Positions 7,992 through 16,802 of a stretch of 64,000 nucleotides of DNA are shown piece after piece. The first letter of the stretch is position 1. Each line of letters opens with the position of its first letter. The translations under genes and the position numbers were made by a program. The DNA lies in the NCBI RefSeq assembly GCF_000377745.1, contig NZ_KB898707.1, positions 554,482 to 618,481 on the forward strand. The letters are read 5' to 3'. The notes below the pieces were generated by a model that did not search any database, was not told the origin of the DNA, and saw only the letters and a program-made list of their open reading frames with translations. Source of the DNA: Gilvimarinus chinensis DSM 19667 (lineage in GTDB: Bacteria > Pseudomonadota > Gammaproteobacteria > Pseudomonadales > Cellvibrionaceae).

Positions 7992-9944
7992 GTGAAAGGG
8001 AATACAGGCAGTTTGTCCATTCGTACCAAAATGGCTTTAGGCAGTTTGGTTATTGGTTTACTGGTGTGGTTCTTGTTGGCCGCTTTGAGCTATATGGCAA
8101 CAAGCACCATGCTCAAGGTGGTGAGTGATAGCTTATTTTCAGCCGCGGCAGAGGAAATATCTCTTGAGGTAGAGTCCACCTATCGCCCGGTTTCTCAAAT
8201 GACAATGCTCTTGGCGGATAGTCGCTTAGCCAGTGGCGTTGAGCTTAACGAGCATTTGCAAAATTTGCCGTTGTTGAGCGATTTGCTCCGCGAGCATGCT
8301 CAGGCTGTAGCGATAATGGTCGGCTTTGCGAATGGGGACTATTTTAGTGTGCGCCACATACGTACGGCTGGGGTGCGCCAGAGCTTACAAGCACCGGGCA
8401 ATGCGGCGTTCACGGTTGATTTTATGCTGGGGGATCGGGCCACGCCGCCAATACGCCAGTTTTATGATGCGCAGCTGGCGCTGATCGATGAAATAGAAGT
8501 ACAGGACACGGGGTTTGATCCGCGAGTGCGCCCCTGGTATACCGATGCTCTTAAAAGCTCGTCTCCCGTCACCACAGAGCCGTACTTCTTCTACTTTTTA
8601 AAAACCATGGGGGTAACCGTAGCCCAGCAGGCAGACGTTGATGGTGCGGTGATCGCCACGGATATTACCCTGAGCGATGTCACTCATTATTTGCTCGAGC
8701 GTCGTGTTACGCCAGGCACGGAGCTTTTGTTGCACCGAGGGAAAGATGTGATTGCCACGACGGTGCAACTGCAGGGGGTCTCTCAGGATAACCGCAAGTT
8801 GAGTTTACTGGACTTCAGCGCCCCCCCTTTTCAAAAAGCACAGTCAGGTGCGCAGCCGCAAGGCTGGCTGACTCATCGCCAGACAATACCCTTGGGTATT
8901 GATAACGACATGGCTCTGGTTATTGCCGTGCCCGAGGACGAGCTTCTGGCTGGTTTTCGTAGCCTGCGGGATCAAGTCCTGTTGGTTTCTTTGGTGTTAT
9001 TGATTTTATTGGTGCCCTTAGTCTGGTGGCTTGCCAATGGTATTACCCGACCGGTACGCGAACTCTATGCCGCTATTGTTCAGGCGGATGAATCGGATGC
9101 TAAGCTTGAGCTTCCTCCCATACGCAGCCACGACGAAGTCGGTGCACTCAATGACGCACTGCATCATTATGTGGATGATTTGGCAAATGCCAGTGCGGCG
9201 CGTCAAAAGCTTGAAAGTGAGTTGGAAATCGCTCGTCGCATACAAATGGATCTGGTGCCAGGTGGTGGAGAATTAACGGTGAATGTAGGCGGTGATAATC
9301 TCTATGCCTGCCTTAAACCGGCGCGTGCCGTGGGCGGCGACTTGTATGAAATGCTGGCGCTTAAAGACGGCCGCTATTTTATTGCCGTAGGCGATGTCTC
9401 AGACAAAGGAATGCCCGCAGCGTTGTTTATGTCGCGCGCCGTCGCTTTGGCTAAAATTTTAGCACCGCGAGCAACCTCGCCTTCGGTTTTACTGGCAGAG
9501 TTGAACAGTGAACTGGTGAAAGGCAATGATTCCTGCATGTTTATTACACTGTTTTGTGGTTTTTATTCGCCAGATAGCGGAGAGTTAAACTTTGCCAGTG
9601 CCGGGCACAATCCACCGGTTATTATTCGTGAGAACTGCGCTGAATTTGTGACCCTTGAATCGGGGCCCGCTATTGGCGTATTTGATGAGAGCGATTATAC
9701 CGATCAGCAGTTAACCCTGCGCTCAGGCGAGCAGTTATGTGTGTATACCGATGGTATTACCGAGGCATTTAATGCCCAAAAAGAAGAGTTTTCTGAAGAG
9801 CGACTGATCAGCACTCTCAATAGTGAGGCAGGCGGGGGTTCAGTGCAGGGCAGGGGCAAGCTTATACTTTCGGCGGTGCGAGCATTCGCTGAGGGGGCGG
9901 CACAATCAGATGATATTACTCTGATGATATTGGAAAGGCATTAA
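7992..9944 (+). CDS. Membrane sensor with HAMP and SpoIIE-type PP2C phosphatase
   Basis: A 650-residue protein. GTG 7992 is chosen because GAGGA lies 7 nt upstream. Order of parts: transmembrane helix at about 14-35; a periplasmic sensor region of some 290 residues that looks like a double-Cache domain (FDPRVRPWYTDALKS is typical); a second transmembrane helix at about 326-348; a HAMP linker; a short coiled coil with ELEIARRIQMDLVP; and a SpoIIE/PP2C serine phosphatase from about 430. The metal-binding motifs are present: VGGDLYEM, GDVSDKG, SAGHNPP, YTDGITEA and QSDDITL. It should dephosphorylate the STAS antagonist encoded two genes downstream in response to an external ligand. The next gene starts directly after its stop codon, so the two are co-transcribed. 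Confidence 0.88.
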   Translation: MKGNTGSLSIRTKMALGSLVIGLLVWFLLAALSYMATSTMLKVVSDSLFSAAAEEISLEVESTYRPVSQMTMLLADSRLASGVELNEHLQNLPLLSDLLREHAQAVAIMVGFANGDYFSVRHIRTAGVRQSLQAPGNAAFTVDFMLGDRATPPIRQFYDAQLALIDEIEVQDTGFDPRVRPWYTDALKSSSPVTTEPYFFYFLKTMGVTVAQQADVDGAVIATDITLSDVTHYLLERRVTPGTELLLHRGKDVIATTVQLQGVSQDNRKLSLLDFSAPPFQKAQSGAQPQGWLTHRQTIPLGIDNDMALVIAVPEDELLAGFRSLRDQVLLVSLVLLILLVPLVWWLANGITRPVRELYAAIVQADESDAKLELPPIRSHDEVGALNDALHHYVDDLANASAARQKLESELEIARRIQMDLVPGGGELTVNVGGDNLYACLKPARAVGGDLYEMLALKDGRYFIAVGDVSDKGMPAALFMSRAVALAKILAPRATSPSVLLAELNSELVKGNDSCMFITLFCGFYSPDSGELNFASAGHNPPVIIRENCAEFVTLESGPAIGVFDESDYTDQQLTLRSGEQLCVYTDGITEAFNAQKEEFSEERLISTLNSEAGGGSVQGRGKLILSAVRAFAEGAAQSDDITLMILERH

Positions 9945-10349
9945 ATGTCGGTCAGCTTAATTAAGCATCGGCTTGAATCGACCCGGGAGCTGGATATTCT
10001 TGCCGGTAAACTGCAAGAGTTGGTTGCAGGGGGGGAATTAGAAGCCTCGCTGGTGAGTGACATAATGATCATTGTCGATGAAGTCATTAGTAATTTATTT
10101 AAGTATGGCGGCGGCCAGTTTTTGGACGTCAGTTTGTCGCGCAAGGGTAATGATATCGAATTGCTTTGTCTCGACGATGGCTCGGCTTTTAACCCTTTAA
10201 AAAGCGATAGAGCCAATATGGATTTACCCATAGAACAAAGAGAAATTGGTGGTTTAGGGTTGGAGCTGATTTTGGCGCTTACCGCTGATCAATATTATCT
10301 CCGTAAAAATGAATATAATCATTTGTTTCTAACTTTATCTACTTCGTAG
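9945..10349 (+). CDS. RsbW-like anti-sigma/serine kinase (HATPase_c)
   Basis: A 134-residue GHKL ATPase-domain protein with the N box DEVISNLFKYG, the G1 motif DDGSAFNP and the G2 motif GGLGLELI. Nothing precedes or follows the domain. The length and motifs match RsbW/SpoIIAB-type kinases, which bind a target protein and also phosphorylate a STAS antagonist on serine. The ATG follows the TAA of the phosphatase gene with no gap, and the STAS gene begins 17 bp after its end. The three together form a standard partner-switching module. The target could be a sigma factor or another output protein; no sigma-factor gene is adjacent, so the output is not known. Confidence 0.88.
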   Translation: MSVSLIKHRLESTRELDILAGKLQELVAGGELEASLVSDIMIIVDEVISNLFKYGGGQFLDVSLSRKGNDIELLCLDDGSAFNPLKSDRANMDLPIEQREIGGLGLELILALTADQYYLRKNEYNHLFLTLSTS

Positions 10350-10366
10350 TAACACTGGTAATCACT

Positions 10367-10732
10367 ATGGCATTAAGTATCGATACGAAAGAGCAGTCTG
10401 GCGGTACACTGAAGTTAGCCTTGCAAGGAGCTTTAGACAGCGACACCGCGCCGCAGCTAGAAGATAAGTTGCGAGATAGTATTGGGCCTGACACTACGCT
10501 TGTTGCCTTCGATCTGCAGGGGTTGAATTATATTAGTTCGGCGGGGCTGCGAGTGTTTTTTGCTACGCTTAAAAAGCTGAAAGCAAGGGGAGGGAAAGTG
10601 GCCGTGTCACACATGCAGCCTGGGGTAAAAAAGGTTTTTGAAATTGTTAGAGCCTTGCCGGATTTAAGTGTATTTGCCAGTGCTGCAGAACTTGATGATT
10701 ATCTGGCAGGTTTTCAGTCTACACCGACTTAA
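10367..10732 (+). CDS. STAS-domain anti-sigma factor antagonist
   Basis: A 121-residue single-domain STAS protein (RsbV/SpoIIAA type). The region FDLQGLNYISSAGLRVFF holds the conserved phosphorylation site (one of the adjacent Ser57 and Ser58). The expected cycle is phosphorylation by the upstream HATPase kinase, which inactivates it, and dephosphorylation by the SpoIIE-type phosphatase, which lets it sequester the kinase. It is the last gene of the three-gene operon; a symmetric hairpin lies 130 bp downstream. Confidence 0.9.
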   Translation: MALSIDTKEQSGGTLKLALQGALDSDTAPQLEDKLRDSIGPDTTLVAFDLQGLNYISSAGLRVFFATLKKLKARGGKVAVSHMQPGVKKVFEIVRALPDLSVFASAAELDDYLAGFQSTPT

Positions 10733-10861
10733 GGTGTGGGCAAGGTTTCTATAGGGCTAAAACGTTGCCCAGGGCTTATTGGTCTTGGGCGTAGTTTTAT
10801 CGATGTTACAGATTAGCAGCCAACACGCCTTCAAAATTACCGAGTGGTCTTATCAAATAAC

Positions 10862-10888
10862 AAACACCCAGCTGTTTGCTGGGTGTTT
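10862..10888. terminator. Bidirectional hairpin after the partner-switching operon
   Basis: AAACACCCAGC and GCTGGGTGTTT form a perfect 11-bp stem with loop TGTTT. It lies between the convergent STAS gene and the small periplasmic-protein gene; the minus-strand side is followed by a T-rich stretch. Confidence 0.65.
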
Positions 10889-10985
10889 GCTGAATTAAAT
10901 CCGGTTAACTCGCGCTAGCTGTTACTACGGCCATCTATCTGTATGGTCTGCAGCGTTATGAGTAACTGGTTATGGGGCAGTGGAG

Positions 10986-11273
10986 TTAGCTGTTCAGCTT
11001 TTTAAATTCGCGGATGGTTTTGTTAAACGCATCGGCGTAGGCACGCAGCTCGTCTTCGGCTTTACGTACATCGGCAGAGCTCAGGCCTGAGCACGCCAGA
11101 TATTCTTCGGTGGCTTTTACATAAGCTTTTACTTCATTGTTCGACTTTACCATTTGCGCGGTAACGGCTGTGGCGGGGTCGGGGATGGCCGGCTTATTTT
11201 GCGGCATTTCGCACGCCAGTGAGGGGGCGGCAACAACAGTCAGGGCAATAGCGGCAAACAATGATTTTTTCAT
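10986..11273 (-). CDS. Small periplasmic protein with two cysteines
   Basis: A 95-residue protein. The start at 11273 gives the signal peptide MKKSLFAAIALTVVAAPSLA with cleavage before CEMPQNK; the alternative start 4 codons upstream has no ribosome-binding site, whereas GGAACGAG precedes this one. The mature part is about 75 residues, mostly predicted helix (VKAYVKATEEYLACSG, then ADVRKAEDELRAYADAFNKTIREFKK), with one Cys near the N-terminus and one in the first helix that could pair. No known family is recognised. The first mature residue is Cys but the preceding SLA is not a full lipobox, so lipidation is possible but uncertain. Confidence 0.65.
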   Translation of the reverse strand: MKKSLFAAIALTVVAAPSLACEMPQNKPAIPDPATAVTAQMVKSNNEVKAYVKATEEYLACSGLSSADVRKAEDELRAYADAFNKTIREFKKLNS

Positions 11274-11643
11274 AACTCGTTCCATAAATTAAAAGTCATC
11301 GGGCGATCTTGTGGACGCCGTTCGGTTACTGGGCATAGGTTTGAAAATGTGATCTACATCTCAAACTTGGCGCTATTCTGCCAGTAAAAAGGCGTATGGA
11401 AAATGCCATCAACTAATCATTTTGCTATGGATTTGGCGTAAAAATAAACCAATGGTTATTTCGTAAGGCTCTAAATCATATAATCTCTTATTCTTTGGCG
11501 GAATTATGGCGGGTGCCTGCAAGGTTTTGGCTGGCGGCGTAAAACTGTAATTTTTTTGACGCAAAAAAAAGCCGGCATACGCCGGCCCCAAGGGTGAAAG
11601 TAGTACGGGCAAAAAAGCTTCGCTGGCTTTTTGCCCCGATCCA
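11274..11643. other. Intergenic region with the valS terminator
   Basis: The 370-bp gap holds the promoter region of the small periplasmic-protein gene and, near its right end, the valS terminator. No further gene or repeat is supported. Confidence 0.5.
11563..11586 (-). terminator. Terminator of valS
   Basis: On the minus strand GCCGGCGTATGCCGGC is followed by eight T residues, 58 bp past the valS stop codon. It is a textbook intrinsic terminator. Confidence 0.92.
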
Positions 11644-14499
11644 TTACATGGATTCTAGTGCTTTTAACTGCTCTGCCAGGGCATCGATACTGGCAGATAT
11701 TTCACTTAGCTTAGATTTTTCTTTTTCTACCACGGCTTCGGGCGCCTTGTCGACAAAATTTGGATTGTTTAGCTTGCCGCCAACTCTCTGCTGCTCGTTG
11801 TTCAGGCGCTCCAGCTCTTTATTTAAACGTGCTTTTTCGGCGTCCACATCGATCAAGCCTGCCATAGGCACCAGAATTTCCAGCTTGCCCACCAGCGCTG
11901 TGGCCGACATGGGTGCTTCTTCGCCCTGTTTGAGCCAGGTAATGGATTCCAGGTTGGCGAGTTTTTGCAAAAATTGCTGGTTGGCCGTCAATCGTTGTTC
12001 GTCGGCCTCGGTGCCGTGCTGCATATAAAGTGGTATCGGCTTGCCTGGGGCGATGTTCATTTCGCCGCGAATATTACGCACACCCACAATCACACCTTTA
12101 AGCCACTCGATATCGGCGGTCGCTGCCGTGTCGATCAGTGCTTCATCTGCGATGGGGTAGGGGGCGAGCATAATGGTCTCGCCACTCTGGCCCGCCAGGG
12201 TTTTGACCCGCTGCCAGATTTCTTCGGTAATAAAGGGAATTAGGGGGTGGGCCAGGCGCAGCGCCGCTTCCAGAACGCGAATGAGAGTGCGGCGGGTGCC
12301 GGTTTTCTGCGCGTTGGTGGCGTTTTCATCCCATAACACAGGCTTGGACAGCTCGAGATACCAGTCGCAGTACTCGTTCCAGAAGAACTCGTAATAAGCT
12401 TGCGTGGCTAAATCCAGACGGTAGTTGTTAAGCGCGTCGGTGACGGACTTTTCCGCTTCTTGCAGTCGGCTGATAATCCAGCGATCCGCCAGTGACAGTT
12501 CGTAGTCGCTGCCGCCGTTTTGGCCACAGTCTTCACCTTCGGTGTTCATGAGTACATAGCGAGCCGCGTTCCACATTTTATTGCAGAAGTTGCGGTAGCC
12601 TTCAACGCGGCCCATGTCGAACTTGATGTCGCGGCCAGTCGAGGCCAGCGAGCAGAAGGTCATGCGCAGGGCGTCGGTACCGTAGGCGTTGATGCCGTCC
12701 GGGAACTCCTTGCGGGTTTGCTTCTCAATTTTGGGCGCGTCTTTGGGGCGCATCAAACCGCGGGTGCGCTTGGCGACCAGGTTTTCCAGGTCAATGCCGT
12801 CAATAATATCCAGCGGATCGAGCACGTTGCCTTTGGATTTGCTCATTTTCTGGCCCTGGGCATCGCGCACCAGACCGTGTACGTAAACGGTTTTAAACGG
12901 TATCTGGCCTTTGCCGTTGTCGTCTTTGACCAGGTGCAGGGTGAGCATCATCATGCGCGCCACCCAGAAGAAAATAATGTCGAAGCCCGTAACCAGTAAG
13001 TCGGTGGGGTGGAACTTCTTTAAAAAGTCCGTCTGCTCGGGCCAGCCCAGGGTTGAGAATGTCCACAGACCAGAGCTGAACCAGGTGTCCAGTACGTCTT
13101 CGTCTTGCTGCAGCTCGACCTCGGGGCCTAAGTGGTACTTAGCGCGGGCCTCTTCTTCGCTGCGGGCAACATAAACATTCCCGGCCTTGTCGTACCAGGC
13201 GGGAATGCGATGGCCCCACCACAGCTGGCGTGAAATGCACCAATCCTGAATGTCGCGCATCCAAGAGAAGTACATGTTCTCGTACTGCTTGGGTACAAAT
13301 TGCACCTCGCCGTCCTCAACCGCTTTAATGGCGGGTTCGGCTAAGGGTTTGGTGCTTACATACCACTGGTCTGTCAGCCATGGCTCGATGACCACGCCCG
13401 AGCGATCACCGCGCGGCACTTTAAGTGCGTGGTCGTCAATTTTCTCCAGCAGGCCCGCGGCTTCAAAGTCGGCGACGATTTGCTTGCGCGCCTCGTAGCG
13501 GTCTTTGCCGGCATAGGCTTGCGGCAGGCTGGTGTCCAGATCGTCGCGCGGGCTGCCGTCCAGATTAAAAATCTGGGCTTCACCCAGTACCTGCGCAGAC
13601 TCGTCCAGCACGTTAATAAGCGCCATATTGTGGCGCTTGCCCACTTCGTAATCGTTAAAGTCGTGAGCCGGGGTAATTTTCACGCAGCCGGTACCAAACT
13701 CACGATCAACGTATTCGTCGGCAACAATAGGAATGCGACGGCCCACCAGTGGCAGCACAATCTCTTTACCGATCAGCGCCTGGTAGCGCTCGTCTTCCGG
13801 GTGTACCGCAACCGCCGTGTCGCCCAGCATGGTTTCGGGGCGGGTGGTGGCGACGACTAAATAGTCTTTGCCTTCAGCGGTGGTGGCGCCGTCGGCCAGC
13901 GGGTAGCGCAGGTTCCACAAAAAGCCTTTCTCGTCGTGGTTTTCGACTTCGACATCGGAAATAGCGGTGTGGAGTTTTGGGTCCCAGTTCACCAGGCGCT
14001 TGCCGCGATAAATCAGACCGTCTTCGTGCAGGCGAACAAAAGCTTCTTTAACTGCCTCAGACAGACCATCGTCCATGGTAAAGCGCTCGCGGCTCCAGTC
14101 TAACGACGAGCCTAAGCGCCGCAGTTGGCGAGTAATGTTGCCACCCGATTCGGCTTTCCAGTCCCATACGCGCTCGAGGAATTTTTCGCGGCCCAGGTCG
14201 TGGCGGCTGATGCCATCGGCGGCCAGTTGGCGCTCCACCACCATTTGCGTGGCAATACCGGCGTGGTCTGTGCCCATTTGCCACAGGGTGTCGTCCCCCT
14301 GCATACGGTGGAAGCGAATCATCGCGTCCATCACTGCGTTATTAAAACCGTGGCCCATGTGCAGGTTGCCCGTGACATTGGGGGGCGGAATCATGATGCA
14401 GTAGGGCGTTTCGCCGCCCTGTGGTTTGAAGTAACCCTGATCTTCCCAGTTTTGATAGCACTGAGTTTCAATGGCCTGGGGCTGGTAGGTTTTATCCAT
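11644..14499 (-). CDS. valS: Valine--tRNA ligase
   Basis: A 951-residue class I aminoacyl-tRNA synthetase that charges tRNA-Val in the cytosol, the usual bacterial length. The HIGH signature is His47-Met-Gly-His50 in [13 protein letters not shown], and the KMSKS loop is at residues 551-555 (QKMSKSKGN). An editing (CP1) domain lies between them ([20 protein letters not shown], and [15 protein letters not shown]). The anticodon-binding helical domain follows, and the C-terminal coiled-coil arm ([17 protein letters not shown]) ends the protein. It is transcribed alone, divergent from the 14656 membrane-protein gene, and ends at a strong terminator. In Pseudomonas valS often follows holC/pepA, which are absent here. 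Identification is secure. Confidence 0.98.
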   Translation of the reverse strand: MDKTYQPQAIETQCYQNWEDQGYFKPQGGETPYCIMIPPPNVTGNLHMGHGFNNAVMDAMIRFHRMQGDDTLWQMGTDHAGIATQMVVERQLAADGISRHDLGREKFLERVWDWKAESGGNITRQLRRLGSSLDWSRERFTMDDGLSEAVKEAFVRLHEDGLIYRGKRLVNWDPKLHTAISDVEVENHDEKGFLWNLRYPLADGATTAEGKDYLVVATTRPETMLGDTAVAVHPEDERYQALIGKEIVLPLVGRRIPIVADEYVDREFGTGCVKITPAHDFNDYEVGKRHNMALINVLDESAQVLGEAQIFNLDGSPRDDLDTSLPQAYAGKDRYEARKQIVADFEAAGLLEKIDDHALKVPRGDRSGVVIEPWLTDQWYVSTKPLAEPAIKAVEDGEVQFVPKQYENMYFSWMRDIQDWCISRQLWWGHRIPAWYDKAGNVYVARSEEEARAKYHLGPEVELQQDEDVLDTWFSSGLWTFSTLGWPEQTDFLKKFHPTDLLVTGFDIIFFWVARMMMLTLHLVKDDNGKGQIPFKTVYVHGLVRDAQGQKMSKSKGNVLDPLDIIDGIDLENLVAKRTRGLMRPKDAPKIEKQTRKEFPDGINAYGTDALRMTFCSLASTGRDIKFDMGRVEGYRNFCNKMWNAARYVLMNTEGEDCGQNGGSDYELSLADRWIISRLQEAEKSVTDALNNYRLDLATQAYYEFFWNEYCDWYLELSKPVLWDENATNAQKTGTRRTLIRVLEAALRLAHPLIPFITEEIWQRVKTLAGQSGETIMLAPYPIADEALIDTAATADIEWLKGVIVGVRNIRGEMNIAPGKPIPLYMQHGTEADEQRLTANQQFLQKLANLESITWLKQGEEAPMSATALVGKLEILVPMAGLIDVDAEKARLNKELERLNNEQQRVGGKLNNPNFVDKAPEAVVEKEKSKLSEISASIDALAEQLKALESM

Positions 14500-14655
14500 G
14501 AACTGTCGGACCTTTTGCCTTGCGCGGATGTTAGGAAAAATTAAAAGGCGGAATTATAGCGGGTTTGGGGGCACAAGTAGAGTGTGCTCGCTTGAATTAA
14601 AGAAGGGGATACGAGACAGTGTCTCTGTGTAATTTAATAATGCAGTGAGGAGTCT

Positions 14656-15246
14656 ATGTTCAGGTTGGTGTTTGCCGGTGAGCTAATAACAGGGTTTACT
14701 CAGGGTACGGTCGAGCGAAATCTGGCAAAGCTGTTAAAACAGAACGAACAGACCATTCGCCAGCGTCTTTTTAATGGTGAACCGGTAACGGTTAAAAAAG
14801 TAGAGACGCAAGCGGACGCCTTAAAGTGGCGCAAAGCATTCGCCAACGCCGGTGCGGTGCTTGTGGTGCTCAGCTTGGGGGATACACCGCCCGCCAATCC
14901 AGCAGTGACCGACACATCTGATAAGCCGGAAGCCTTGGGCAGCTCCGAAGAGCGCACTGGCGGACGCGACAAAGAGCAGGGTGCTGATAGACATGATCCG
15001 CAGGCCACCAGCTACGAAGAACCAACCCTTGAGAGCGAAGCTGAACGCAGTCCGGGCGTACGTATGCACAACAAAGTGTATGTGTTGCTCGGTGCGGCAG
15101 CATTGGTTTTTATCGCGGTTGTCGTTTTATTGCTGTGGTCCACCAAAGGGCTGTGGCAGGGTGTGGAGCTAGAACAAAGGCAGGGGAGTCTGGAGCGCAC
15201 ACTGCGGAATAATGACATTGTGCGGGTGACGATCGTTTCGCAATAA
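14656..15246 (+). CDS. Single-pass membrane protein of unknown function
   Basis: A 196-residue protein. Residues 1-75 form a small alpha/beta domain (MFRLVFAGELITGF, then LLKQNEQTIRQRLFNGEPV, TVKKVETQADALKWRKAFANAGA) of a type I recall at the N-terminus of several uncharacterised gammaproteobacterial membrane proteins. A charged, low-complexity linker (about 78-138, rich in Pro, Asp, Glu, Arg) follows, then one transmembrane helix at about 142-162 and a short periplasmic tail. The start has GAGG upstream (ATG 14656). The N-terminal domain should lie in the cytoplasm. No enzyme motif is visible. It stands alone between valS and the fucose-type locus. Confidence 0.65.
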   Translation: MFRLVFAGELITGFTQGTVERNLAKLLKQNEQTIRQRLFNGEPVTVKKVETQADALKWRKAFANAGAVLVVLSLGDTPPANPAVTDTSDKPEALGSSEERTGGRDKEQGADRHDPQATSYEEPTLESEAERSPGVRMHNKVYVLLGAAALVFIAVVVLLLWSTKGLWQGVELEQRQGSLERTLRNNDIVRVTIVSQ

Positions 15247-15360
15247 GCTTACCGAGCTAGGGGACTTGTTGAGCCTCTTCATTTTTTCAAAACCGCAGAC
15301 TGGCTGTAGGTAATTGGTGGGGCTGCAATGGTGGTGGGCTGGGCAGGCAATACGCTTACG

Positions 15361-15402
15361 GGAAGAGTCTTATTTTATCTCAAACTAAAACAAGACCCTT
15401 CC
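15361..15402 (-). terminator. Long stem-loop downstream of the aldonate dehydratase gene
   Basis: Two 16-nt arms (15361-15376 and 15387-15402) flank a 10-nt loop. Read as plus-strand RNA the stem has two A-C mismatches; read as minus-strand RNA both become G-U pairs and the stem is unbroken. It therefore probably belongs to the minus-strand transcript, 50 bp past the stop codon. No T-run follows, so it may protect the 3' end rather than terminate. Confidence 0.5.
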
Positions 15403-15451
15403 TTCTGTGAGCCACCTAATCAGCCGAGTGTGATCCGGTAGCTTGCTGTGG

Positions 15452-16546
15452 TTAGCCCGCCACAGACGGCTTTAGCTCACGCACAGATGAGGTAGAGAGG
15501 GTAAAGCTGTGCCCAGGTGTGTCGGGCAAATGTATATAGCCATTTTCTACTTTCAAAGGGGTGTCGATAATGGCGTCCATATTCAGTAATGAATGCTCGG
15601 TGTAGATCACTTCGGGTAGGGCAGAGGCGATATGGGCTCCCAGCTCCATGGGGGTGTTACCCAGCGAAATAGGTACACCATGCTCACCGCAGAGCCATCC
15701 AATCTTTAATGCCGCTGAAATGTCGCCGTGAATATTGATAATATCGGCTGCATTGTTATCAACCAGATTGCGTTTGCCGCTCAGATCCAGGTACTCCCCC
15801 ACATTCAAGTGGCTGTCGCTCAAAGCGTGCTTCACATCCAGCAGGCCGGGAATGTCGTGACGTAAAATTGGATCCTCAACCCAGAATATCGGGAACCCTT
15901 TTTCCTCGAAATACCGGATGCGCCGAATGGCTTCTTTTGCAGACCAGGCTTCATTCGCGTCAATCATGAGTCTTGCCTGAGCGCCTACGGCCTCACGAAC
16001 AATCTCTAGGCGGTGTAAATCTTGCTCGGCGGTATCAAAGCCTACCTTTACCTTATATGCGTCGAAGCCGTATCGGGTCGCATTATTATAAAAATCGGCC
16101 ACTTCTTTATTGTTCATGTGAAAGCAAACGCCGCTGCCATAACTTTTGACCTTGCTGCTAGTGCCACCGAGAAATTGGTACAGGGGCAGGTCGGCGTGTT
16201 TGGCTGCCAGATCCCATAGCGCTTGATCGATGGCCTGATCTAAAGAGTGGGGGAGGGGAAAAATATTACCACCCCGGGGTCTGGATACTTTATGAATAAG
16301 AGCTTCGGGCGTCTGTTGTAGCATGCCCGGTAAGCGGAGCCGTTCTAGCAGTGCTTTTATTTCTCGGGCGTCGGGTAATGGTGCGTGCAGCGACTGAAAG
16401 AAGCCCAAGCCAACATTTCCTTGGCTGTCGAAAATCTCTAAACAGCCTGCCCATACGTGTGTGGAGTAAAACTGGGAGTCCCCAATGACACGATCGCGGG
16501 GGTAATCAAAGCAGTGGACTCTTACGTTCTCTATAGTCGCAGTCAT
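15452..16546 (-). CDS. Enolase-superfamily sugar-acid dehydratase (probable L-fuconate dehydratase, atypical)
   Basis: A 364-residue mandelate-racemase-type protein: N-terminal capping domain (about 1-125) then a TIM barrel. Metal ligands are Asp196 (MIDANEAW), Glu224 (WVEDP) and Glu251 (NVGEYLD); the Lys pair is Lys165-Val-Lys167. By eye the Asp-His dyad used by many subgroup members is missing: its Asp position aligns with His273 and its His with Asn297 (SLGNTPME). In this locus it should dehydrate the aldonate (L-fuconate) to the 2-keto-3-deoxy acid, the only step not supplied by the plus-strand operon. At 364 residues it is shorter than classical Xanthomonas FucD (about 430-440). It is divergent from the receptor gene with a 256-bp shared control region. 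The family is secure; the substrate is inferred from neighbours. Confidence 0.75.
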   Translation of the reverse strand: MTATIENVRVHCFDYPRDRVIGDSQFYSTHVWAGCLEIFDSQGNVGLGFFQSLHAPLPDAREIKALLERLRLPGMLQQTPEALIHKVSRPRGGNIFPLPHSLDQAIDQALWDLAAKHADLPLYQFLGGTSSKVKSYGSGVCFHMNNKEVADFYNNATRYGFDAYKVKVGFDTAEQDLHRLEIVREAVGAQARLMIDANEAWSAKEAIRRIRYFEEKGFPIFWVEDPILRHDIPGLLDVKHALSDSHLNVGEYLDLSGKRNLVDNNAADIINIHGDISAALKIGWLCGEHGVPISLGNTPMELGAHIASALPEVIYTEHSLLNMDAIIDTPLKVENGYIHLPDTPGHSFTLSTSSVRELKPSVAG

Positions 16547-16568
16547 AAATAATCCGGTTCATCAGATA

Positions 16569-16600
16569 TTGGTATTCAGGTTGTGTGTGCCTGATATCAA
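16569..16600. promoter_or_regulatory. Inverted repeat in the leader of the aldonate dehydratase gene
   Basis: TTGGTATTCAGG (16569-16580) and CCTGATATCAA (16590-16600) are near-complementary arms separated by 9 nt, 22 bp before the dehydratase start. The dyad resembles an operator and could be a site for the GntR/FCD regulator encoded at 27121. No second copy was found by eye at the other locus promoters. Confidence 0.35.
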
Positions 16601-16802
16601 TAAGGTGCTTGTTTTAATATGGCTCATATTTAATCATTGGGGATATTATCGGTCAATATAAATATTTCATAAAATGACCAGTAAAATATTACAGTGCGGT
16701 ATTGAAATATTATTTTCTGGGTGTAGTATGGGGCGGGATTGAGCTAGTAGCTGAACATGTAACTTCTAAAAATATAGCTAATAAGTGTAGGAAGGGACCG
16801 AA

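Noticed and set aside
12520-12999. Long open frame on the plus strand opposite valS
   Set aside because: It lies wholly within the valS coding region, has no ribosome-binding site, and its composition mirrors the valS codons.
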